Source: CAYXRK01 sp964467615
Lineage (GTDB): Bacteria > Hydrogenedentota > Hydrogenedentia > Hydrogenedentales > GCA-2746185
NCBI GenBank assembly: GCA_964467615.1
Contig: CAYXRK010000130.1
Span: forward strand, 1-13,652
Length of the DNA stretch: 13,652 nucleotides
Reading direction: 5' to 3'
The notes beneath the pieces are model-generated. The model was not told where the DNA came from and searched no databases. It was given only the letters and a program-made list of their open reading frames with translations. A program made the position numbers and the translations under genes. This document shows positions 1 to 7,237 of the stretch, piece after piece; positions within the stretch are counted from its first letter, which is position 1; every line of letters begins with the position of its first letter.

Positions 1-49
1 ACCAGTCAATAGCCGACTAGACCTTGTTCACCGGGCAGTTCGTTTGACA

Positions 50-69
50 GCGCGCTCCTCGGAGCGCGC
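50..69 (-). terminator. GC-rich hairpin, likely terminator of the DUF454 gene
   Basis: The inverted repeat GCGCGCTC / GAGCGCGC forms a perfect 8-bp stem closed by a four-base CTCG loop. It begins 10 nt past the stop codon of the minus-strand DUF454 gene. No clean T-run follows on either strand, so it is either a weak intrinsic terminator or a 3'-end stabilising hairpin. The structure is read directly from the sequence; its role is inferred. Confidence 0.5.
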
Positions 70-78
70 GGTCTTCAT

Positions 79-570
79 TTATTCGGCCATCTTCGTTGGA
101 AGCCGCCAAATGTAAATGGATACGCATAGCCCGATCACGCCTAATAATACTTTCACGAGTTTGAGCGGCACGTAAAGCGCGCTGAGCGACATCGTGGCGG
201 CGAGGATGAAGATGATCCAAAGCTTCATGGAGATCGTAAGCCCGCGTTTGTCGCGCCAGTCGCGGATGTAGTGTCCAAAAAACCGATTGGTCAACAGCAT
301 GACGTAGAAGCGTTCGGAGCTGTGCGCGAAACAGGCCGCGGCCAGCAACAGGAACGGCGTCGTGGGCACCACGGGGAGCACGATCCCGAGAATGCCCAGG
401 CCCACGCTGACGGTGCCGACAGCCACGAGAATTCCCCGCGCCAGTCGAGATCGGTTCGCGTGGACCTCGCTCCGCAACAACGCTACATCGGCGCTCGGGT
501 CAACGTGCGGCTGATCGGGGGATGCATTCCCGCCGGCCGGAATGATTGATCTAGGGTCGGTGCTGTTCAT
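79..570 (-). CDS. YbaN-family (DUF454) inner-membrane protein
   Basis: A 163-residue membrane protein. Residues 1-43 form a polar, probably cytoplasmic N-terminus. About four hydrophobic segments follow (roughly 45-67, 69-87, 113-135, 138-155). The family signature is clear: a G-rich first helix (GLGILG), then LPVVPTTPFLLLAAACF and a polar HSSERF stretch, as in Escherichia coli YbaN and other DUF454 proteins. The biochemical role of the family is not established. The only ATG before the first helix is the one used; it has no strong Shine-Dalgarno, and the N-terminus is longer than in YbaN, so a shorter non-ATG start cannot be excluded. The gene diverges from the alpha/beta hydrolase gene to its right and has a hairpin just past its stop. 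Confidence 0.88.
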   Translation of the reverse strand: MNSTDPRSIIPAGGNASPDQPHVDPSADVALLRSEVHANRSRLARGILVAVGTVSVGLGILGIVLPVVPTTPFLLLAAACFAHSSERFYVMLLTNRFFGHYIRDWRDKRGLTISMKLWIIFILAATMSLSALYVPLKLVKVLLGVIGLCVSIYIWRLPTKMAE

Positions 571-662
571 CCAACTACGATAATTCGACCGCGGCCCGCA
601 ACGCGCGGCGCACTGGTCCGGTTAAGTAGAATGCCGAATGGACATTTCGGAGAGTGCCTTTC

Positions 663-1628
663 ATGCCGGTTGATTGTCAATTTGAACGCGCCCCAGTACG
701 GATGCGAATCACCGTCGCATGCTGCGGACTGATCGCCTTCATCACGATTGGTTTCTCCGCGGCGCGGGCCGAGGAGACGCAGCCGTATCCGCGAGTGAGT
801 GAAGAGGTATTCAAGGCGCGGCTCGCGTTCTTCGACTACAACGCAAGCGTGCCGCTGGAAGCGCGGGTGGTGCGCGAGTGGAAACGGGACGGAACGGTGC
901 GCCAAAAGATCGCGTTTCGCGGCGCGCAGGGATTCATGGTGCCGGGCTATATCGAGTTTCCGGAACACGCGACGAAGCCGTGCGCGCTGGTGCTCTTGGT
1001 GCACGGCTGGTCGCAGTCGAAAGAGGGTTGGTTCGACGAGCGCAAGGAAACGACAAACGTTGTCCGCCATGCGCTTATCGACGCCGGTTATGCCGTATTG
1101 GCCTTGGACGCGGCCACCCACGGCGAGCGCGCCCACGAGATCGACTTTCAGGACGTGAACCCGTTTGATGATCCGGCCGCGCCGCCACGTAGAAATTACT
1201 TCACCTACGCCGAGATCGCCGTCCAAACTGTCAAAGACTATCGGCGCGCGCTCGACTATATCGCGGAACGCGGCGACGTGGACATGGACCGAATCGGGCT
1301 CGTCGGATACAGCATGGGCGGTATGGACGCCTTCTACTTGCTGTCCGTCGAGCCTAGAATCAAGACGGCCGTCGCCTGTGTTCCGCCGCTGTTTTCCGAG
1401 GGCTACGGCCCGACTTCGCCGATCGACTACACCTGGGGTGTGCGTGGAAAGTCGATGCTGCTGTGCCTTGGCCGCAAGGACGATATGAACGATCCGGCGC
1501 GGGTCGAGGTGTCGTATCGTCAGTACATCGAGGGGCCCGGCACGAAGTTAATCTGGTACGACGCCGGGCACGACTTGAAGTCGTTGTACGTGGGCGATGC
1601 AGTGGCATGGATTAAAGCGTGCCTATGA
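663..1628 (+). CDS. Exported alpha/beta hydrolase (dienelactone hydrolase/acyl esterase-like)
   Basis: A 321-residue serine hydrolase that probably cleaves ester bonds; the substrate is unknown. The nucleophile elbow GYSMGG lies at about 215-220 (Ser217). An oxyanion-type HGW is at 114-116, the acid candidate is Asp273/274 in GRKDDMND, and the base is His303 in YDAGHD, giving the full triad order of the fold. A hydrophobic stretch near residues 19-30 ending in SAARA resembles a Sec signal peptide with a long basic n-region. The start is set by an ideal GGAGAG 8 nt before the ATG at 663. A GTG at 654 has no such site, and the ATG at 702 would give a more compact signal peptide but has no Shine-Dalgarno. 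The 3' end overlaps the stop of the convergent membrane-protein gene by 6 nt. Confidence 0.87.
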   Translation: MPVDCQFERAPVRMRITVACCGLIAFITIGFSAARAEETQPYPRVSEEVFKARLAFFDYNASVPLEARVVREWKRDGTVRQKIAFRGAQGFMVPGYIEFPEHATKPCALVLLVHGWSQSKEGWFDERKETTNVVRHALIDAGYAVLALDAATHGERAHEIDFQDVNPFDDPAAPPRRNYFTYAEIAVQTVKDYRRALDYIAERGDVDMDRIGLVGYSMGGMDAFYLLSVEPRIKTAVACVPPLFSEGYGPTSPIDYTWGVRGKSMLLCLGRKDDMNDPARVEVSYRQYIEGPGTKLIWYDAGHDLKSLYVGDAVAWIKACL

Positions 1629-2126
1629 CGCGGTCCTTCCAGTCGTTTGGTCGTCGATCCGTAAGGGGTACAGGGCCTGGGGGCCGTTCGGGACACGACT
1701 GCGAAGAAGCAATTGGACGGCGAGGACGATAGCCGCCGCGGTGTTGATCGCGATGAGAAGCCCCAAGACGATGTGATAGTCGTCCGGTACAAGACGGGTA
1801 TGCGACTCCGGGAACGACCGGTGCATGCCGTCGAACATCTTGTAGTAGCGCGTGAGCTTTTGTTCGGACGCGCCAAAAATGGAATAACGCCAGTGCGATT
1901 CGTACTGCATGTAGCCCCAGATCACGAGGGTCGCAAGCGCGAACAGCGGGGAGTATCGCCAGCGTAACCAATAGCCGACGAGGACGAGGAGAAGGATGAG
2001 TTCCAACAGTCCGACTAGACCGAATAGCGGGTCGCGCGTGACGAGACCGGGGACGCCGACGAGGTCAAGGGTGAACCAAAGCAACAAAGGCGCGTGGCAT
2101 ATGAGACCGGCGTTTTTGATCATCAT
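1623..2126 (-). CDS. Unrecognised four-helix membrane protein, coupled to the TlpA-like gene
   Basis: A 167-residue protein that I do not recognise. Hydrophobic segments lie near 8-24, 33-52, 58-74 and 116-142. A conserved-looking polar loop between helices 3 and 4 (about 75-115) is rich in Trp, Tyr, Arg and His (QYESHWRYSIFGAS, then SFPESHTRLVPDDYH). The C-terminus is short and polar. The start is chosen because its ATG overlaps the stop of the upstream thioredoxin-like gene as ATGA, the usual arrangement for translational coupling; a longer reading would run back into that gene. A partnership with the exported thioredoxin is suggested only by this coupling. The 3' end overlaps the convergent hydrolase by 6 nt. 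Confidence 0.7.
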   Translation of the reverse strand: MMIKNAGLICHAPLLLWFTLDLVGVPGLVTRDPLFGLVGLLELILLLVLVGYWLRWRYSPLFALATLVIWGYMQYESHWRYSIFGASEQKLTRYYKMFDGMHRSFPESHTRLVPDDYHIVLGLLIAINTAAAIVLAVQLLLRSRVPNGPQALYPLRIDDQTTGRTAS

Positions 2127-2965
2127 TTCGAGATCGCTTCGTCGCGCGGTCCGCGGGCCCCGGCCTTCACAAGTTTTTCGATTTCCTCCTCTACGTCGAC
2201 ATCGTTCGGGTTTCCCCGCCAACGAATCGTGCCTGTTGCGTCAATGATAAACGCGCGCGGGATCGCGTCGATTCCGTAGACTTCCGCAGCTTCGCTTTGC
2301 CAGCCGAGGCCGCCTTGGGCGCTGAAATAATGGTCCAACGCGCGCCAATCTTTTTTCTCGATGTGTTTTCGCGCGTCGTCGATCGATTCATCGATGTTAA
2401 GCGCGACTATCGCGACCTTTTCTCCCCAATCTTCCGCGTGCGCGGCGCTCAACTTCATGTTTCGCGCCATGGCCTTCTGACACGGCCTGCACCACGAGGC
2501 CCAGAAGTCCAAGAGAACGGTCTTGCCTCGAAAGTCGGAAAGTCGTTTTTTCTCGCCGGTGAATAGGCCGGTCAATTCAACGTCCGGCGCGGAATCCGCT
2601 TGCTTCGGCGCTAGGACGAGATCGAACTCCTGTGTTGCCGATTGGACGTGCAGCGTAAATCGCTCGGGCCTCCCTTCCTGATCGGAAACCGAAAGTTCAT
2701 ATCGAGCGCCGTTCGGCCCGACCGCCGCGCCGTCCAGATGCAGAACGCCGTCCGACGACAGTTCCCCTTCCTTGACGAGCTCGGGCCGTTTGCCCTCTGT
2801 CTGGGCGTATAGGCGGTATTCACCCCCGGCGAGCGGCGCCCCTCTCTGATCCGTTACGCGGATCGTTACCATGTCGCCGTTTCCGTCCCTAGGTGTTTCT
2901 GCTACTGCGCACCATCCCAGGAGCGCCAGGAAACAACTCGTCGAACGAACTAGGTTAGCCGGCAT
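2123..2965 (-). CDS. Exported TlpA/ResA-like thioredoxin-fold protein with N-terminal beta-sandwich
   Basis: A 280-residue protein with a signal peptide (residues 1 to about 22, hydrophobic core CFLALLGWCAVA). Residues 32-120 are a beta-rich region beginning MVTIRVTDQRGAPLAGGEY, typical of carboxypeptidase-regulatory/transthyretin-like domains. Residues 126-267 form an AhpC-TSA/Redoxin-type thioredoxin fold: a DFRGKTVLLDFWASWCRPC motif (WCRPC at 158-162, two redox cysteines) and the cis-proline loop YGIDAIPRAFIID (Pro236). TlpA-like proteins act as periplasmic disulfide reductases or respond to the thiol state of clients; the client here is unknown. GGAG 8 nt before the ATG supports this start over the longer open frame. 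The downstream membrane-protein gene overlaps it by ATGA. Confidence 0.88.
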   Translation of the reverse strand: MPANLVRSTSCFLALLGWCAVAETPRDGNGDMVTIRVTDQRGAPLAGGEYRLYAQTEGKRPELVKEGELSSDGVLHLDGAAVGPNGARYELSVSDQEGRPERFTLHVQSATQEFDLVLAPKQADSAPDVELTGLFTGEKKRLSDFRGKTVLLDFWASWCRPCQKAMARNMKLSAAHAEDWGEKVAIVALNIDESIDDARKHIEKKDWRALDHYFSAQGGLGWQSEAAEVYGIDAIPRAFIIDATGTIRWRGNPNDVDVEEEIEKLVKAGARGPRDEAISK

Positions 2966-3132
2966 GGTTGGAGCTCCGCAGACAAATTTCGCCGCCACCC
3001 TAGACGCACCGTGCCCGACGTTTGTTGCAGGTACGGATTCTCCGGGTAGCGCCAGTCGTTGGCACGGGCTACGTCGCGATCCGAAGCGCGCCGCTCGAAA
3101 GCGGTGTCGTCGACGCACCGAAACCGGGCCCT

Positions 3133-4251
3133 CTACAGCGGCCGTCCGACGACCCGCAGATCGCGAGAGAACAACGTTAACGATTCGTGGCTGGATTGGG
3201 TGATGACGACATCATCCTCGATGCGGACGCCGCCCCAACCTTCGAGGTAGAGGCCGGGTTCGACCGTAAAGACGGTGCCGGGAGCGAGGCGTTCGTGGTT
3301 GCCGTCCATGATCGAGGGCGGCTCGTGGATGTCCAGGCCCAGTCCGTGGCCGGTGCGGTGTTTGAGAAATTCGTGGAACGCCGGTTTGTGCAAATGGTCC
3401 TGCGCCGCGTGGTGGACTTCGTGCGCCGTTGCGCCGGGTTTCGCGGCGGCCTTGCCGCGTTCGTTGCCAAGCCGGACGGCTTCGTAGACCTCGCGAGTGC
3501 GGGCGTCCGGCTCAGCGCCGACGACGAACGTGCGCGTGATGTCGCAGTGGTATCCACGGACGCTGGTGCCAAAATCAATGAGGAGAATCTCCCCCACTCC
3601 GACCGGCCGTGGCGCAGGTACGCCGTGCGGCAGCGCGCTGTTCGGACCGGACAGTACGATTGGGCCGAAGGATATGGATTCGCCGCCGCCCTCGAACAAG
3701 AAGGCGGAAAGTTTCGCCGCGAGTTCGCGTTCCGTGACGCCGACGCGGACCAGCGAGAGAAGTTTCTCCAACGCCGATTCAGCGATACGGGCAGCTTCGC
3801 GAATCGCAGCGAGTTCGTCTTCGCTCTTCGCCAACCGTAGCGCCTGGATAAGCCCGCCGCCCGGCGCAATTCGCGCATGTGGAAAGCTTTGCTCGATACG
3901 CCACAATTCCGCCGCGCGTAACACCAGGGGCTCGACCGCGATCGTGTCGAGTTCTCCCAGCGCGGCGACAGCCTTTTCGAATGCAGGCGCGGGCCCGGTG
4001 GTGTCGTCCCAACCGAAAAGTGCGACATCAAGGTGTACAAATTCGCGCCAATTCGCTTCTTCGAAGTTCGGGACGACGGCTACCGGACGGCCCTCGCGCG
4101 GAACGAAGAGCACGGTCAACCGATCGCCTTGAGGAAACGCGTGGCCGGTGAGGTACGTCAGAGACGGACCGGGCGTGAGCGCCAGCGCGTTCGAGTCATG
4201 CTCGGCGAGCAACGCTCGAATCCGATCGAGTCTCGCTGGTTGCGCGGTCAT
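3133..4251 (-). CDS. M24-family metallopeptidase, Xaa-Pro aminopeptidase type
   Basis: A 372-residue cytoplasmic dinuclear-metal peptidase predicted to remove N-terminal residues next to proline. Residues 1-135 are the creatinase-like N-terminal domain and 140-365 the pita-bread catalytic domain. All five metal ligands are visible: Asp226 (LLIDFGTS), Asp237 (CDITRTF), His302 (GHGLGLDIHEPP), Glu331 (TVEPGLY) and Glu345 (RIEDDV). The auxiliary His209 (LPHG) and His309 are also present. Length fits PepQ/YpdF-type enzymes. The ATG overlaps the stop of the upstream POT transporter gene (ATGA) and has GGAGAG about 8 nt before it, so the much longer open frame is rejected. Coupling to a peptide importer suggests use on imported proline-containing peptides. 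A prolidase or other M24 specificity cannot be excluded from sequence alone. Confidence 0.92.
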   Translation of the reverse strand: MTAQPARLDRIRALLAEHDSNALALTPGPSLTYLTGHAFPQGDRLTVLFVPREGRPVAVVPNFEEANWREFVHLDVALFGWDDTTGPAPAFEKAVAALGELDTIAVEPLVLRAAELWRIEQSFPHARIAPGGGLIQALRLAKSEDELAAIREAARIAESALEKLLSLVRVGVTERELAAKLSAFLFEGGGESISFGPIVLSGPNSALPHGVPAPRPVGVGEILLIDFGTSVRGYHCDITRTFVVGAEPDARTREVYEAVRLGNERGKAAAKPGATAHEVHHAAQDHLHKPAFHEFLKHRTGHGLGLDIHEPPSIMDGNHERLAPGTVFTVEPGLYLEGWGGVRIEDDVVITQSSHESLTLFSRDLRVVGRPL

Positions 4252-5597
4252 GCGGCGCCCTCTCCTTGAATGTACGTGCGGCCGCGGTAGATTTTCGCGA
4301 CGCCAACGAAAAGCACCGAGGCCGCAAGCATGAGGACAACGAAGAACCAGTAATAGCTCGCGCCCGCGAGTTTGCTGGTCCCGTCGTCGTTCTGGATGAA
4401 AAAGTTTACGGCCGCGGTGAAGAGATTTCCCGCCGAAATGCTCAGGAAGAAAAGCGCCATGACGATGGACTTCATTTTGCGCGGCGCTTGCGTGTACGAA
4501 AACTCGAGGCCGGTGATCGACACGAGAATCTCGGACGCGGTCAGCAGAACATACGCCAACACTTGCCAGCCCATCGACGGAGTCTCGCCGGCCGCAATCC
4601 GCGATTCCAGCCACGCGGGAATGCAAAACGACAGCGCCATCAAGAACAACCCGGCCGAGATTTTTCGGAGCGGAGTCAGTGTTACGAAGCGCCCCAGAGC
4701 GGGATAAATGCCGTAGTTGAAAAGGACGATGAACACGAGAATAAGCAGCGGGTTCATCACTTGGATCTGCGCGGGAAGCCACTCGATCCCGAGCCAATGC
4801 CGGTCGAGATGCTCCGCCTGAAGCACCCAGGCCGATCCGGTCTGATCATACAGCGACCAAAACACCGCGACGAAAACATAGATGCCGCACAGACGCGCCA
4901 GCGCCTGACGTCCCTCGCCACTGAGCGCCTCGCGTACGAAGCCGAAGCCGCCGGGCGGGATGTGGACAAAGCGATGGCGGCCCGACCAAAAGACGATAGT
5001 CGCAAGGAACATCATCACGCCGGGGAGCGCGAAGGCCGGCGCGGGGCCGTATCTTTCAAGAAGTTCCGGCGTGAGGTACGTCGAGACGGACGAGCCGAGA
5101 TTTATCGCGAAGTAGAACCAGGCGAACGTGCGCGGAATCAAGTGTTGGTTGAGCACGCCGAACTGATCTCCCACGTGCGCCGACACGCAGGGCTTAATGC
5201 CGCCCGCGCCGATCGCGACGAGCGCCAGACCCAACGCGAGGCCAAGGCGGGTGTCGTCCAGCGCGAGAGCAGCGTGGCCGGCGCAATAAACGAATGAGAG
5301 CGCAATGATCGTGCGGTACTTGCCGAGTAGACCGTCCGAAAGCAACGCGCCCAACACCGGAAAGAAGTAGGCCGCCGAGGTGAAAAGATGGTAATACCCC
5401 TTCGCCTCTTCCTCGCGCATGACGCTCAACTCGCCCGAGCGATTCATGAGGTATTGCGTCATGAACACGACGAGAATGGTGCGCATGCCATAAAAGCTGA
5501 AGCGCTCCGCCATTTCGTTCGAGACGATGTACGGGATGCCCTTCGGAAGTTCTTTCGACGCGACGGGCGCCGTGCGGTATTGGGCTGTCTGCGGCAT
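4248..5597 (-). CDS. POT/PTR-family proton-coupled oligopeptide transporter
   Basis: A 449-residue polytopic protein with about 12-14 hydrophobic helices, predicted to import di- and tripeptides with protons across the inner membrane. Family signatures: the ExxER proton-coupling motif at 28-32 followed by FSFYGMR; the GALLSDGLLGKYRTI loop (83-97); GIKPCVSAHVGDQF (133-146); and FAWFYFAINLGS (158-169), which matches the second PTR2 signature. A conserved glutamate in the C-terminal half lies in LLTASEILVSITGLEF (about 351-366). The ATG used precedes the conserved helix by about 20 residues; an upstream TTG would add 15 basic residues and seems less likely. A TATACT hexamer lies about 10 nt upstream, but no -35 is evident. 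The gene leads a minus-strand unit with the M24 peptidase. Confidence 0.93.
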   Translation of the reverse strand: MPQTAQYRTAPVASKELPKGIPYIVSNEMAERFSFYGMRTILVVFMTQYLMNRSGELSVMREEEAKGYYHLFTSAAYFFPVLGALLSDGLLGKYRTIIALSFVYCAGHAALALDDTRLGLALGLALVAIGAGGIKPCVSAHVGDQFGVLNQHLIPRTFAWFYFAINLGSSVSTYLTPELLERYGPAPAFALPGVMMFLATIVFWSGRHRFVHIPPGGFGFVREALSGEGRQALARLCGIYVFVAVFWSLYDQTGSAWVLQAEHLDRHWLGIEWLPAQIQVMNPLLILVFIVLFNYGIYPALGRFVTLTPLRKISAGLFLMALSFCIPAWLESRIAAGETPSMGWQVLAYVLLTASEILVSITGLEFSYTQAPRKMKSIVMALFFLSISAGNLFTAAVNFFIQNDDGTSKLAGASYYWFFVVLMLAASVLFVGVAKIYRGRTYIQGEGAA

Positions 5598-5814
5598 GCG
5601 GCGGCGAGTATAGCCGCGCCGGACTGGGATTCCGAGGCGCAAAGCGGGTCTCAGGTGGCTATCCCGATCCCGTTAGGTATTACGTTAGTATTATGTACGT
5701 GCTACAACTAAAAGATGATCAACTTGACTGGCTGATTGAATTGTGGCGTTGCGGATACAAACTGCAAGTGCAACACCCGTCATCGGCACGGAGCGCTTGT
5801 GCGTCAAGGCGTTT

Positions 5815-5964
5815 TCATACTGTTCTGTGTTCTGCCCACGCCACGAACGTTTCGATGTTCTCGTCTTTTGCGATCCTTGCTGCCTGCCCCTCGAAGGCAG
5901 AGGTTCCTTCGAGGTGATGAAAGTCGAATTTGATCGTCCGCGATCCGAAGAGCGGCGCCCACAA
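5815..5964 (-). pseudogene. Possible small coding remnant (about 49 codons, no ATG)
   Basis: This stretch translates into a normal-looking soluble sequence containing GSRTIKFDFHHLEG and NIETFVAWAEHRTV, ends at a TGA, and has mostly G/C third positions. That contrasts with the low-quality translations of the neighbouring frames. No ATG or GTG is available; the only candidate start in the block is a TTG at 5962-5964. The same frame stays open upstream into the 21-bp tandem repeats, which argues that the true N-terminus is lost or frameshifted. I do not recognise the family. It may be the C-terminal fragment of a decayed gene or a small gene with a TTG start. Confidence 0.3.
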
Positions 5965-6005
5965 CTTGTGATCACGTTCCGCGTGATCATGTCGGGATTT
6001 CCGGG

Positions 6006-6068
6006 GGGTTTTTGCGGCGTCCCGAGCGGATTTTCCGGAGTTTGAAGTCGATTTCGCGGAGTTTGAAG
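6006..6068. repeat. Three degenerate 21-bp tandem repeats
   Basis: Copies lie at 6006-6026 (most diverged), 6027-6047 and 6048-6068. The two best copies share GGAGTTTGAAG at the same offset, preceded by a G-A-TTT core. Because 21 is a multiple of three, all minus-strand frames repeat a heptad (for example FKLREID/FKLRKIR). No function is visible. Confidence 0.7.
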
Positions 6069-6132
6069 GCTGTTTTTCGCCGATATTCGATCGCTTCCCC
6101 GATCAGTTCCGTGATGGAACAGTTCTGATTTC

Positions 6133-6210
6133 CCCCGTTCGCCCTGGGCCTTCCCCAACCCCGTTCGCCCGGGGCCTTCGCCAACCCCGTTCGCCCTGAG
6201 CGTGTCGAAG
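6133..6210. repeat. Three 26-bp tandem repeats ending in a dispersed hairpin-type repeat
   Basis: Copies lie at 6133-6158, 6159-6184 and 6185-6210, each starting CCCCGTTCGCCC. The first two continue with a GGGCCTTC-type core and CCAA. The third continues as CTGAGCGTGTCGAAG and then GGTGAA, so its ends (TTCGCCCT and AGGGTGAA) form an imperfect inverted repeat. Repeats of the form TTCGCCCTGAGCGTGTCGAAG are familiar to me as widely dispersed intergenic elements in many environmental bacterial genomes; that is recollection, not a search. The block ends 60 nt before the murB start. Confidence 0.75.
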
Positions 6211-6270
6211 GGTGAATGGACTTTTTCCACCGGTAGGAACCGGCGCGGGGGTTCGGGTATTCTTTGGCCC

Positions 6271-7191
6271 ATGAGCGGTGTGCCTTTTGACTTTGCGGTG
6301 GAGAATTGCCCGCTGGCGCCGCTGACGCTCTACAAGGTCGGGGGACCCGCGAAACTGGGCATTATTCCTCGCAATGAGGAAGAAGTGCGCCGGGCTTACG
6401 CGTGGCTTCGGGACCAACCGGGGCCGAAGCTGGTGTTGGGCGGAGGCTCCAACGTGTTGATTGCCGACGAAGGCTTTCCGGGCATCGTCGTCTTCAGCAC
6501 GGAACTCACCCGCATGGATTCCCTCGGTGATGATCGCTACGCCGTCGAAGGCGGCGTTGACCTCGACCTCTTCGTCCGCGAGGTGGTTCTCAGGCACAAT
6601 TACCGCGGCGCGGGCGGCCTGACGGGCATTCCCGGATCCGTCGGCGGCGCAATCTACATGAATGCCGGCACCGTCAACGGCAGCATTTGCGAGCTGTTGG
6701 AGACGGTGGACATCGCGACGGAAACGGGGATGCGGACCGTTCCGATGAACGCGTCGTTGTACGGTTACCGGGGCCAGACGTTCTGCCCGCCGGGGGCGCT
6801 TATCGTGCGCGGGCGGTTCAAAATGCAGCCGTCCGAGGAGGACCAAACGGCGATCTATAAGCACTACAAGCAACGCCGAATCGAGAAGCAGCCGCAGGGA
6901 AATTCCTGTGGAAGCGTCTTCAAAAACCCGAACGGGGACCATGCGGGGCGGTTGATTGAGGCGGCGGGCCTGAAGGGGACGCGCAGGGGCGGCGCGGTCA
7001 TCAGCACCATGCACGCCAACTTTATTTTGAATGACAACGGGGCGACTTGCGACGATATTCTGCATTTGGTGGATTTGGCGAAGCGAACAGTGAAGGAGAA
7101 GTTTGGGGTAACGTTGGAGGAGGAAGTCAGGATTTACGGGCAAGAGCGTCCGGATCAGTTGATCGCGTCATCCGATGACGATGACGAGTGA
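6271..7191 (+). CDS. murB: UDP-N-acetylenolpyruvoylglucosamine reductase
   Basis: A 306-residue FAD enzyme that reduces UDP-GlcNAc-enolpyruvate to UDP-MurNAc with NADPH, the second committed step of peptidoglycan precursor synthesis in the cytoplasm. Visible motifs: VGGPAK (23-28), the FAD-binding LVLGGGSNVLIAD (55-66), GLTGIPGSVGGAIYMNAG (116-133), YGYRGQTF with the conserved Arg167, the proton-donor Ser215 in NSCGSVFKNP, and the C-terminal LEEEVRIYG with the conserved glutamates. The domain layout fits the shorter (type II) MurB class. The start at 6271 is chosen because the GTG further upstream lies inside the dispersed repeat; no strong Shine-Dalgarno is seen. The last residues (SSDDDDE) are encoded by a GATGAC-rich segment that continues as a repeat element past the stop. 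pilT follows after 46 nt. Confidence 0.95.
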   Translation: MSGVPFDFAVENCPLAPLTLYKVGGPAKLGIIPRNEEEVRRAYAWLRDQPGPKLVLGGGSNVLIADEGFPGIVVFSTELTRMDSLGDDRYAVEGGVDLDLFVREVVLRHNYRGAGGLTGIPGSVGGAIYMNAGTVNGSICELLETVDIATETGMRTVPMNASLYGYRGQTFCPPGALIVRGRFKMQPSEEDQTAIYKHYKQRRIEKQPQGNSCGSVFKNPNGDHAGRLIEAAGLKGTRRGGAVISTMHANFILNDNGATCDDILHLVDLAKRTVKEKFGVTLEEEVRIYGQERPDQLIASSDDDDE

Positions 7192-7205
7192 CGGGCACGA
7201 TGACG
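7184..7205. repeat. GC-rich ACGAGTGACG repeat, copy 1 (over murB stop)
   Basis: The segment ACGAGTGACGGGCACG followed by ATGACG recurs at 8860-8887 with one substitution and one extra 6-bp GAGCAC-type unit. This copy contains the murB stop codon. It is a short internally repetitive element rather than an insertion sequence: no transposase or target-site duplication is seen. Confidence 0.6.
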
Positions 7206-7237
7206 TGGTGTGACGGAGGTGGAGGGGAAATAGTCTG

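Larger units (their letters stand above)
5598..6270. other. Gene-poor divergent region between the POT gene and murB
   Basis: About 670 nt between two divergent genes without a convincing full-length gene. The right third carries two kinds of tandem repeat (described separately). The middle contains a short coding-like stretch on minus. Near 5690 the sequence is AT-richer (TTAGTATTATGTACG), suggesting a promoter area, but no well-spaced -35/-10 pair could be assigned. A small CCGGT-AGGA-ACCGG hairpin lies 35-45 nt before the murB start. Open frames on both strands through the repeats look like repeat artefacts, with compositionally odd translations. Confidence 0.5.

Noticed and set aside
567..1226. 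Minus-strand open frame (219 codons) opposite the alpha/beta hydrolase
   Set aside because: The opposite strand carries a complete hydrolase with signal peptide and triad; this frame has no recognisable feature.
4266..5297. Long plus-strand open frame (343 codons) opposite the POT gene
   Set aside because: It is antisense to a transporter with clear family motifs. Its translation is Arg/Glu/His-rich and low in hydrophobic residues, typical of antisense frames in GC-rich DNA.
6006..6210. Possible CRISPR array
   Set aside because: The repeats are directly adjacent without unique spacers, differ from each other, and no cas gene is present.
5691..6272. Minus-strand open frame (193 codons) in the POT-murB spacer
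   Set aside because: It runs through both tandem arrays; the translation is repeat-derived (TPRNRLQTPENP and PRANG-type text). The better coding signal at 5815-5964 is in another frame.
6103..7143. Minus-strand open frame (346 codons) opposite murB
   Set aside because: It is antisense to murB, with an Arg/His/Ala-rich translation and its end in tandem repeats.
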